From the NCBI GenBank assembly GCA_029204225.1, contig CM055109.1, positions 36,866,991-36,930,990 of the forward strand: DNA of 64,000 nucleotides, in the 5' to 3' direction. The translations under genes were made by a program, and so were the position numbers. Shown one piece after another: positions 42,687 to 55,665 of this stretch (position 1 is the first letter of the stretch; each line of letters opens with the position of its first letter). This DNA comes from Diphasiastrum complanatum. Taxonomy: Eukaryota; Streptophyta; Lycopodiopsida; Lycopodiales; Lycopodiaceae. The notes below the pieces were generated by a model. It did no database searches. It saw nothing but the letters and a program-made list of their open reading frames with translations, and was not told the DNA's origin.

Positions 42687-44310
42687 TTCCCTCCCCCTTT
42701 AGGAGTCTCCTCCTAACGGGAGCAAGCCAGGGAAGTTCAGTCTTAAATAGTCCTTTCTCTCCCAAGTATCCTCGTCATCTGTCTTGCCTTTTCAACGTAC
42801 GAGAAACTCAGAAACAATGGTTTCTCAATTGGTGATGATGAACGTCAACAACTTTTTCAGGCACATTAGGCACAAAGGTAGACAGATCCTCGAGCTCACT
42901 CTTCCAAACTGATTCTTAAGCATATTATGAGTTCCAAATTCTACAATCAACCATGTAATTAAGACCATTATAACATTCGCCTTTTCAATATAAACTTTAT
43001 ACAATCACCTAGAACAACATCTAGAGATTACAGAGTTTTGCTGAATTCCAACTGAATTCAGTTTACCATTATTGGAATTATTAGGATCCGGTATCCAATT
43101 GAGCTCTCTGAGATACTATCACTAATGAATCAAGTCTATTTCTCAACTAAGAAATACTCACCCAAGAATTCCGTATATCCTATGCACACAATTCACCTTC
43201 TGGAATTAGGGAATCCTTCCATGTAAGTCGTTCTTTTAAATGACTCACATGGAAAATAGGATGAACACCAACCCCAATCGGAAGATCTCACTGATAAGCG
43301 ACCGGGTTATTTTTTGTTAGAACCTTTTAAGGTCCACTATATCGAGGAGATAACTTATGATATTTTCTCGTCTGAAGTACCTTCGAATCCTTAGGGATTT
43401 TAAGATACACCCAGGTTTCGACCTCAATATCCTGAGGTGAACGACCGTGGTTAGCATAAAATTGAGCTCTATCCTGAGCAGTTTTCATGCTTTCTTTGGT
43501 CACTAGCAGCATTTCTTGCATATCTTGTAGGAAATCTACTGCAGCTTGCACCTTGAGACCTTTGAGTCCGCCAATCGAAACCGGAGAATGCGGCTGAAAG
43601 CCATACATCAGCATAAAAGGACTGAATCCGGTGGCAGAATGCTTAGCACTATCGTGCGCGAACTCAACCAAAGGGAGATACTTTTCCTAATCAGACTGTC
43701 AGTGAGAAACATATGCTCTAAGCATATTTTCCAATGTCTAGTTGACACGTTCTGTCTGCCCATTAGATTCTGGGTGATCCAAAGAACTAAGACCAAGGGT
43801 TGTTTCAAGTTTTTCAAAACTGCTTGCTAGAACTTGCCAGTGAACTTGGAGTCACGATCACTAACAATATCATTCGGCAAACCATACAATCTGAATAACT
43901 TTTCAACGAAAAGCTGGGCTAGTTCAGATGCCTTGACAGTTAATTTAGTTGGTATAAATTGCGCCATCTTGATTAGCCTGTCAACCACCACCCAAATGGC
44001 ATCGTGATCACTCTGGGTTTTAGGGAGTCCAACCACAAAATCCATTGAAATACTTTCCCATTTCTTACTTGGAATTTCCAATGGATGAAGAAGACCCACA
44101 ACTTCGAGTCTTTCTGCTTTGTTTTGCTGGCATTGTTCACAACTTTGAACGTATGCCTCCACATGACCTTTCATCTTAGGCCAGAAGAAATTCTGCCTAA
44201 CAAGGTCAAGTGTCCTCTGTATGCCTGGGTGACCAGCACAAGGGTTGTCATGACACTGCTGCAGGATTTGGGCCCGCAAGTCCTCCCTATCCGGCACACA
44301 TACCTTTCCC
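42687..44310 (-). pseudogene. Chromovirus-type Ty3/gypsy integrase and chromodomain
   Basis: The minus-strand reading starts near 44310 in the HHCC zinc domain (CHDNPCAGHPGIQRTLDLV, then CEQCQQNK). The catalytic core follows, with SMDFVVGLPKTQ, VVVDRLIKMAQFIP, DIVSDRDSKF (D) and NGQTERVN (E). The C-terminal domain shows KLSPRYSGP and HPIFHVSHLKERL. Near 42840-42790 a chromodomain-like end is visible (VSEFLVR, then KGKTDDEDTWE, with TGA for the expected Trp). Chromodomains steer integration to modified histones in this clade. Stops near 43826 and elsewhere show decay. RT and RNase H are missing. Confidence 0.85.
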
Positions 44311-45096
44311 TTTCAGAAAAGCAGGACATTCGTTATGGAATAGTCTTCAAGTATCTTATCATTACGAGATTGCTTGGGATCCTGCATCCCAAGGTCATCA
44401 CTAGATCTAAAATTTCCCGTCAGGACATCTAGCCAGATGCGACCAATTGATGAAACGTAACCCAACTCCCACAGAGTACACTGCCCATGACTCTTGAGCC
44501 TTGAAAGTTGAAAGTTGAAAGTTGGCTGCTATGAATCTGTTGAAAGGTTTAAGCTTTGGCTACCCTTCAATGATGGGCATTATATTGTGTAACCTTCAAA
44601 ATGATATAAATGTAAAAACATTTGTCCTTCACCCTTTCAAGGAAATAATGGACCAACAAGGTGTCATTTGAAGGGCAAATGACCTCGGATTGGCAATTTG
44701 CCCTTCAATCTGCAGCGCTGCATTGTACACCAAACTAATTATTACCATGTGTGTTGCAAGTTTGAAAATATATATTTGACCAACACTTTTACATGCTAGG
44801 TCATAAAATCTGGGAAGGTGTTCGTTCGTTTGTGTGTTTGGCATGGTGTGTCGCTTGAAGTGGAGGATAATATCATCAAACTTTTAACAAATATTTTGCT
44901 ATTTCAAAGGCAGGGCAGGGCACCAAAGCCATAAATTTTTTTTGGTTTGTGAAAATTATTATTGGTATTTTATTTTATTATACATAGAATGCTATGGTGA
45001 TTTTCGGGGCTTCTGTTGTTGTTGCTGCTGATGCTGATGCTGGTGCTGTTTGTGGTGATGGAAGCGGATGCTGGGTGAGGTAGATCGTGTTATGCT
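44311..45096. other. Upstream region of the helicase gene
   Basis: No transposon signature was seen. GAAAGTT is repeated three times at about 44503-44523. A GTT/GCT/GAT trinucleotide-rich stretch lies at 45016-45060, close to the start of the coding region, and probably belongs to the 5' untranslated region. Confidence 0.4.
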
Positions 45097-45928
45097 ATGC
45101 GAGTGGCGAAGAAGTTGTTGTCTTCCTTTCCTCTAATCCATCAACGCTGCCTGAAAAGCTTCGTATTCATATCTTCATTACCCTTATTACTGCTAGTACT
45201 CAAACCACAACGACAACTACAAGTAGAAGCAGGAGGCATGCGGCGGGGTGGCTCCTCGTCTAATAATAATCCTAGTACGGGGGTCAGAGGTAGAGGTGGT
45301 GGTGTCAGCAGAGGCCGAGGAGGAGGTGGAGGAAGAGGCGGAGGTGGTGGTAGGGGAGAGGGCGGTGGTCAGCGATGGTGGGATCCCGTTTGGAGAGCAG
45401 AGAGATTGAATCAAATTCGCGGCGAGGTAAGCACGCATTGCATAGCATTATGCATACACCAATCAGAGTCTTGAATCATCTGATCATTTGAATTGGCCAG
45501 CCGATCATCTGACTTGTCTGTCCTCCTGTTTGGCCGCAATAATATTATGCACTCAGGTGAACTTTTCTCGTTGACTCTTATAACAGCAATAGCAGAAGAT
45601 CCACCGCATAGTTAGAAGTTGTTGGCTGGACTTTGTTTAGCATCTGTTGCATTTGAACGGTAAGAACTAGGAGCTTGTTAAATTCGTCAGTGCAGGGTTT
45701 AGGGTTGAAGGAACCTTTTCATTGCACCGTAGAGTTTGTTCCTCATTGGTTGATCTTGGTTCGCTTTCAGGGACCTGCAGAAGAAGCCTTGAATCAAGAT
45801 GAATGGTTGAACAAGCTTGCAAATCTCAAGGAAGCAAAAGATCGCAAAGAAATTGTAATAAAGACAAATTTTGGACGCAGTGGTGCTGCAACTCTAGAAA
45901 GAATGGCTTCTGAGCTTGGCTTGTACTT
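45097..45928 (+). CDS. DExH-box RNA helicase (plant DHX36-like), exons 1 and 2 of the gene
   Basis: This is the N-terminus of a plant DEAH/RHA-type RNA helicase. Exon 1 ends at 45426 (GAG then GTAAGC) and encodes an RGG/Gly-rich tract followed by QRWWDPVWRAERLNQIRGE, a hallmark of plant DExH3/DExH5-like proteins. Exon 2 is 45771-45928 (acceptor CTTTCAG, donor GTGAGA) and encodes NQDEWLNKLANLK, EIVIKTNFGR and LERMASELGLY, the next conserved block. RG-rich N-termini bind RNA. Two starts are in frame: 45097, which adds a basic, acid-free segment resembling an organelle presequence, and 45238 (MRRGGSS). The next exon is not seen, so the gene continues beyond a long intron. It is the only host gene recognised. 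Confidence 0.82.
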
Positions 45929-48345
45929 GTGAGAAATTTTCACTCCTTCAATCAGAAGCTGACAGGGTTACGTTATCAATCGAACTTTATCTGTTTATGT
46001 CATAAATTATTTTTCTGCTATGTTCACCACATTCCACTGAGATTGGATGAAATATGTACTGATACAAGTTTGCAAAGTGGACCTTTTATAATCAAGACAC
46101 TTAGTATCGAAACCAGCATTGGCAAGAGGGTTTGTGGATTGGTCATAACTTTGCCTAACCATGTAATGAAAAAATATGCCTTGACTATCCCGTCTGGACA
46201 CTTCATTTTTGACATATTGGTTCTCTTTTGAGCCAAGTAGGTGCTTTGTGCATTGTTTTGCCCTAAATAAAAATGCAAATGTATAGAATGTCATATCAAT
46301 ACGATTCAGACTTGTGATTTGGTACTGGTATTGTCATGGAAATTATTAAAGTTAGGAGCATATTTTTTTTTTTTTGTAAATCAGTGTCTTAGGAACCCCA
46401 AAAACATTATATTTGTATTAAGCATCATTCTAAGCCCTAATCAAGTTTAGAACCATGTAATCAATTATGGTTAGGAATCACACTGTATGCAATAAATGTG
46501 GTTCAAAATGCTAGTTAGAAGTTAGAACTACATGATCACCAAGTTTTTGTAATTCAATTCGTGACTCGTCTATGAAAAGCTAGGTTTCCCCAAAAATTGA
46601 AAGAACTTTTACATATGTAATCACGTTCGAACACTTCAATAAGCATGTGTCTTGGCAATTGAAGAATAGAGTTTTTGTTGGAATTGCCAAAAGATCTTGT
46701 CTAATGTTTTAAACTCCATCCAAAACATGCATTTTCAAAATTTGATGAAACTATGGCGTGTGTTATGAGCTTATCATTAAGGTCCAATGAGAGTCCAATA
46801 ACAATGAAGATACTAGGTTTTTAGGGACTAGGAAATGTCACATTGATCTTGATGTCATTTGGTTTTTGTACTACTGGTTATAAGGACTTTAGATCCTCTT
46901 TAGGTCCACGAGATCAATGGTTCAATCCTTGGCGTGAACATATTGTCCCTCTCGACACTTTGTTGGGTTTGTTTGTGCATAGTAGAATTTGTGTTGTGAA
47001 AATGTTACGAAATCCTTTCGAGGCCTTGACCAAGATTGCATGGAGTGTGTATGCCCAAAGAGGTAAAACACCAATAAGCAAGTTGGTCTCTAATAGTGGA
47101 GGCACACCAAAGCAGACGAGAAATCATCAACATAGGGAATTGGGACTAGTGAATAATTGCTTGATACTGGTTATTAATTTCTTGGATAGAATTCATTCAG
47201 TTGAATTCGTAACTAACTACTGTGGGCTGCTTAGTGGAAGCCACTAGAACATTGGAAGAAGCTGACTACTCAATTATCACACCTACTCATGTACTGGAAA
47301 GGCCATATTATTGATTAGTAGTAGGTAGGTCCTAGATACATGTGAGTATTCCTTGAACCGAATTCGCTATTTCGCTAAACTACTTATGGAATAACCCCTT
47401 GGTACCACTCCTACTTTCCTTCTATTGGTCCTTTGTAAGTATCTCCTTGATTATTCTATAACCTAATTGACAGGGGTACAACACCTCCTTCACTTTAAGA
47501 GTGTTTGTCTTAAAAAACAAGATCATGGAACATCTTATTGAGGGTATGAGGTCCTTTCTAGGTTGAGCCATTTGATGGTCTGTGCTTCTATTGAACCAAA
47601 TATTCAGATTATAAGGTGTGATGCATTTTTTTTTTTTTTTTGTTTTTTCTGATATTAAGTAGACTTTTTAGTACATGTTGAAGAATTGGTGGTTTTGTGA
47701 GGTTGAAGGTCTCATTCCCTACAAGTTATTTTGAAACAATTGGACTTTTTTTGTAGCTGCCTTATGTAAAAGAAATGGTTTGTCTTGATCACTTATGGTA
47801 TTGCCAACTCATCAACAATCTCTCCGACTATTACACCACCAATTCACTTATTTGTCATTTTTCACTTTATAAGTTTTGATATTGTTTTGGTAGGGTAATT
47901 GCTAGAACACTTTCTCTTTTGTGTTATCAAATGTATATCCTAACCTTGAATTATCCAACATGTAACTATTGTTTGCATGTAAGTTTATGTTCATCTCATG
48001 ATTTGGGTGCATTTCAAAGCAATCATTTGTATTGATTGTTGATTGTAATTGACTATACTGACTACGTCGATAGATGACTGTATTGTTGATCTCATCAATA
48101 GCTTATTGATAGTCAAGTGTACTAGCTATTTAGGGTAGAGAACTATACTGTTTACTTAGTAGGATAACTAAGTAGTCGAAGATATTGACCACTTGAGTAA
48201 ATGAAGGGAATGTTTACTCATTGAGTCAATTGATTGAAGGTACGAATCACTTAGATGTTTTTAGAGTCACTTAAGACCATAATTGGCACTTTTACTATTC
48301 AGGTTTGTGCCAAAAAATGCAAAGAAAATGTGGTTTAAGCAAAAA
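45929..48345 (+). other. Intron 2 of the helicase gene, upstream part
   Basis: It follows a GT donor at 45929. No exon with helicase motifs was found. A 134-codon frame at 46843-47247 has no recognisable domain and is not called a gene. T runs lie near 46360-46374 and 47627-47646. Confidence 0.5.
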
Positions 48346-50758
<2,413 letters not shown>

Positions 50759-50889
50759 AATTAGAATTATTATTATTAACGTCTTTTGGTACCCAAAGGT
50801 ACATAAGACAAAAGAGAATACAAAAAGTGAGGAGCATTGTCCGCATACGGACTTATGTACTAGTAAACAGAAAAGAAGACAAGAAACTA

Positions 50890-53800
50890 GCTGCTCTGCG
50901 GAGGAGACTAGCTACGAGTAAGCTGAAAACAATGAGTGATAGTAGTAGTGGAGCGTGCTCTCCGAGTGGGGACTTCAAAATCCAAAACGGAAATGTCCTC
51001 TCTGTCTCGCTTCTGGAAAAACTGGGTAATATGAGCCTAGCTGTGATCCATATCTGTGATAGGTAGAAGTGAAGCTCGTAGAGTATACATCTCTCTCAAT
51101 AGAAGACCTACACATTGGAGTCTGGATACTCGAGGAACGATCGCAGCGTGAGAGGGGTATCTCTGTATAAACAATGGTAACGCCCCCTGATCTCATAATA
51201 TATTGGACAACAAAAGATGAAATGGAACTATCCTCTATCTCATGAAGAGAACAAAGCTGACATATCCACTGTAATCTGGGAGTGTCCGTGTATCTATCCG
51301 TCTCAATAGCCAGTTGATGAGAAGAGACTCGGAGCTGTCCCATACGGTACCGTAGACCAAATAATGGCTGTGTAAGATATGCTGGGAGGACAGGGGTACC
51401 CATAGTATCCAAACGTAGTAGATGTGTGCCATAGAAATGTATCTTGACCTTGTCAGGGTTAGGCTGTGACCATATAGTGCGTATGTAGCTACGATAAATA
51501 TGCAGTCTGATATAAGCATGGGTCCCGCTCGGAAGATCAAGTACGGATAAGCCCCAAGTCCGAAGAAGGGCTGAGACACTGCCAAACCAAGAATGCTTGG
51601 CCCCCTGTCCAGCAATGGTGCATGATGAAGTGAGAGCAGCAACAATATATCTGGAAGTGTCTAACTCTGATATCTTGTGAAGAAAGGTAATGATCTGAAA
51701 CATAGCATCTATGACCAGGGGAGGGGAAGCAAACTCCACTAATATGATATCATGTGGCACCGAGGGCTTAGCCCTAATCATCCTGCTAAGCATGAGAATC
51801 TGGATACGAGTAAGATCCCTCCAAGTATCACGTGATAAATCCGGACACCAAGTCTCAGCAGAGTATAAAACAACTGGGGAGGCAGTGGTAGAAAATAGTA
51901 AGCATCTGGTAGCAGGGTCCTGTACATAATATGTGGAACAAAATCTCTCCATATGAACAAGAGAGGTATGCCCCTTACGGAGTCTGGTGAGGGCTGCCGG
52001 TTGGAATGTGAGTAGCGGACCAGAAAAAAGTACTCCCAAATAAGTGTAAGAGGTCACAATCTCAATCAGCAGCCCGTCATAATAGAAGGTCACATCTCTC
52101 ATATGCTGTCTATTGGTGTTGAACACCATAATTTTGGTCTTCTTAGTATTAACCGTCAATCCCCAAAGCTGACAGAAGTGATGTAAAGCAAAGAGGTGTC
52201 TCTGTAAGCCAGATGCAGAGGATGAGAGAAGAACCACATCATCAGCATATAGGAGAATGGGGATAATAATGTCTGCAAGGGACAGCCTTCTCCACCTTCC
52301 TCTCGAATAATTTGCTCGAGGTCATCAATATATAGTGCAAAGAGAGTAGGAGATAAGGGGCAGCCCTGCTTCACTCCAATGGTAGAATGGATCAGCGGGG
52401 ACCAACCACTACCGCCCCTGAACCGCGCCCAAACTCGCTCATATAAACCAATGATCGCGTCAATAGTCTCGTCTGTGAAGCCAAGTGAGGATAATCTTTG
52501 GAAAAGGAGATGTCTCGGCACTGAGTCAAAAGCTTTGCGGAAGTCCACAAAGCAACAATAAACTCTCTGTCTCTGATGTCGTGCCTCCTCAATGATGCAT
52601 CTCAAAACGAAAATCTGATCTGAGGTAGAGTATCCTGGTCTGAACCTAGCCTGACCCATAGCATGTAAATCCTCAGTCTCAACAAACGATCCAGTAACCG
52701 TCTGTAAAATGGAACCATAAATCTTAGCCAAAGTGTGACCAATCATAATAGTATGGTAGTTTTCTACATTTATGGGATCACCTGCCTTGAGAATGGGATG
52801 AAGGATATTAGTACACCATGCGGTAGGAAAACCAGAGGTCACTACAGTGTTAAACGCGTGAGCAATAAAGGGTGAGATAAGATGTGCTACAGGTTTTAGG
52901 AAATCCACGTTTAGAGAATCATAGTCAGTGGCTTTATGAAGTTTGGCATGGTTAATGGCATTTTCAACCAGTTGTGGAGTAAAAAGCGTGCAGCGGGCAG
53001 GTCGTGGTGAGAGTAAGGTAGGAGGGGAGTCTAGGGTATAAAGTTTTGTGGCATATTCGACCCAAGATTCGGTTGCTATGGGGGCCAAAGTCGAAGAGGA
53101 TCTGGTGAAATGTTTCCAGAAAAAGGAGGGGGAAGGGGAATCTAAAGAGTCGATCAACCTTTGGCAGAGTGATTGTAGGTATGTTATCTTCTTTGTTCTG
53201 GTGGCTTTATGATACTTTTTCTGGTGTTGTTTGAGTGTTGTAGGGGAGTGTAATCTGGCATATACCACATATTTGTGAAGAGAGCGACATTCTGCATCAT
53301 ACCAGTGGTTGTGAACACGTCTATGAGATGATATCGTCTTGGTGGGGAAAGATGAGGACGCCGCATATAAGAGGGATTTAGAGAGAAAAGTGGCTTGTTG
53401 CTCAACTGATGCCGTGAAAGGGAAGTTAGTAAGTAGTTGGGACAGGGTTGTGGTGTAGTTGGCGAGTCCAGAGTGAGTAAAAGGAACACGTTTGTTAGTA
53501 GAAGAGGAGCGTGGAACTTTAGGAGACGAGGTTATGTGACCCAGTGAGAGGCGTAGGAGTGAGTGATCAGAAATGGTAGGAGGTGTAATGGAGAAATCAG
53601 AGATGTGAGGGATCAAAGCAGGTGATCCAATAAAGTAGTCAACTGCACTGTCCTCCACCATGAGGATAACATGTAAACGCTGATGAGGAAGGCCACTGTG
53701 TGAGGCCATTCAAGATGGCAAGAGAATGTGTCTCCGCAAGAGTACTCAACTGCTCTCCAAAAGATGTAACTAAAGTGTGTGCATCCTGTGATACTCGATC

Positions 53801-54458
53801 AAGTCCCATATCCAGAGGATGAAGCTGAAGAAAGTTAGTATTTGCATGAAATTTTGTCTGTCTGAAGCTAGTACGGGCATTGAAATCTCTTGCTAGTAAA
53901 ATGTAGCCCTGCTGAGAAAAAACAGCAATATCATCTGAGAGTGCCTGAAATGGGTCCCCACCAAATTCAGCAAACGCCGAAGTCTGTGGAGCAAAGTAAC
54001 ATACAGCCATATAAATGTCTTGATGTAATCCCAATAATGAACCAATAGTATGTAGCCATATATATCGAGCATATGGATCTTGCTTAACCATCTTAACTGC
54101 GGTGTCTCTGTATAAACAAGCTACTCCGCCAGATCCACGACAGGTTTTTCCCCTCACAAATGGGCAAAAAACAGAATGCCAAGAGTAATCCTGTATATGT
54201 GGAAGACGATGATATAATGACTCATGGGTTTCAGCCAACAACAAAATGTCACATTTGCTTATTAAATCAGTAAAATCGCCTGCCGATGATGATGATAAAA
54301 AACCATTGCAATTCCAACAAAATGTCACATTTGCTTATTAAATCAGTAAAATCGCCTGCCGATGATGATGATAAAAAACCATTGCAATTCCAGAAGCCAA
54401 GTCTCAAAATGGTAGGGGATCTCGGGCAGCTCCTAAACCTGGGAGCCCCAAGTTCCTA
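50890..54458 (-). pseudogene. LINE B ORF2: endonuclease and reverse transcriptase, frameshifted
   Basis: ORF2 nicks target DNA and copies the LINE RNA onto it. The endonuclease spans about 54400-53560 and shows WNCNG, AETHES, GSGGVACLY, ARDFNAR (the usual G is A) and SDHSLL. The RT (about 53000-51900) shows CCFVDFRKAFDSVP, STIGVKQGCPLSPTLF, then YADD in a shifted frame (52225-52240), and NTKKTKIMVFNT. The C-terminal ICQLCS...E region follows near 51250. Breaks are the 76-bp duplication near 54241-54394 and frameshifts near 53650, 52200 and 51150. A TAG at 54456-54458 precedes the frame and no ATG occurs before the endonuclease motifs. Confidence 0.85.
54239..54394. repeat. 76-bp tandem duplication at the start of LINE B ORF2
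   Basis: The segment containing ACAAAATGTCACATTTGC and GATGATGATGATAAAAAACC occurs twice at a period of 76 bases. Because 76 is not a multiple of three it shifts the ORF2 frame, and it duplicates the WNCNGFLSSSSAGDF region. Copy C lacks it. Confidence 0.92.
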
Positions 54459-55284
54459 GCGTGAGAGGAGGTCGTATTTGTCAAATCATCATCCATATAA
54501 ATGAAAGTGCCTTTGAGTTTTGTTCTAAGCCGAAGGGCTGCATTGCGGTGTTGAAGAGAGCGAAATTTGATAAAAAGAACGTTGTCATCAAATTTACTAC
54601 ACCATGCCGTATCAAAACCATCAACAACATGAGATAACTTGGAAATGAGTAAATCTGTAGCTTCGTCTATTGGTTTACCGCCGTTGGCATTACCCTAATA
54701 TTAAGAGCCTTTTTAGCTCTTCTAGCTTGTTCATCCAAAACTATCTCCAAATTGTTATCCATCATAGAGGCTGAGATATGGGGGTGATTACCTTGTTTGA
54801 GGATTGATGTCGTTTCTTCAACCCGTTTTGCAAGTGATGAGAGTTTGCTGCCCATATCATCCGGTTTGAAGAGAGCTGCCCATGTCTTTGTCTCTTCGAC
54901 CTGTTTTTCCAAACAAGATATTTTGTTGGAGGTTTCGTCCGAAGAAGGTACATGTTCTGCAATCCGTTGCTTAAGATATACATTTTCTTGCTCAAGCTGC
55001 TCCACCCGTTCTTTTACGCCCACGAGATCCAAAGCCAATTTGCCATTCGCCATTTCAAAAAAGTGTAGTTGTTTCTTAAGGCCGAGGATTTCACTTCGGA
55101 TGAAACCGATATCATAGGCATAAAGACTCTCAATAGGCTTGGAAGGAGTGTAATCGACCGTGGACTGCTGATGCGTTTCTGTGATAGCAAGTGGATTGTC
55201 GGTGAAAGTAGAGGGTGCACCAATGATGCCTTCTAGTGCAGCTAGCGGTGGGATCGCTGTAGGTGAAATAGCATCCCCCTCCAT
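54420..55284 (-). pseudogene. LINE B ORF1: coiled coil and RRM-like nucleic acid chaperone
   Basis: The frame starts MEGDAISPTAIPPL at 55284. It has a long heptad-rich helical region (EILGLKKQLHFFEMANGKLAL, then KERVEQLEQENVYLKQRI) and breaks at 54667 just after ALNIRV. The RRM-like part continues in the next frame (FDTAWCSKFDDNVLFIKFRS, then LKGTFIYMDDDLTN). This order matches L1-type ORF1 proteins, which trimerise and coat LINE RNA. About 110 bases of the C-terminus present in copy C are deleted here. Confidence 0.78.
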
Positions 55285-55405
55285 CTCAGATAATGGAGGA
55301 GGAGAAGAGGTGAAAAGAGGGGGGGGGGCGTAGGGGCACCCCCTTTTTTCTTGGGTGCCATGAAGCTAAGGGTCACCTAGTAGAGCTAGGCAAGATCAGG
55401 ATCGC

Positions 55406-55411
<6 letters not shown>

Positions 55412-55470
<59 letters not shown>
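55412..55470. repeat. (AG)n microsatellite between LINE B and LINE C, ~30 units
   Basis: It separates the 5' end of copy B from the 3' end of copy C. Its right edge grades into AAGAAAGAAAG, the end of copy C. Confidence 0.97.
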
Positions 55471-55474
<4 letters not shown>

Positions 55475-55665
55475 AAGAAAGCTTTATTAATGTCTTTTCT
55501 ATGCCAAAAGGCATATAAGACTAGTAAATGTACATGTGTGGTAACCATAGGAGCGTATGAAACGTCTCCAAAACAGCAACAAAGTAGCAATCTAGAGCTA
55601 AAGCTATAAACTGAAATAGATGTGATGCTATTAGAAACATGTGGGAGCATGTATACTGCTAACAG

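Noticed and set aside
46843-47247. 134-codon plus-strand frame in the helicase intron
   Set aside because: No recognisable domain, no splice context and ordinary AT-rich composition. Length alone is not enough.
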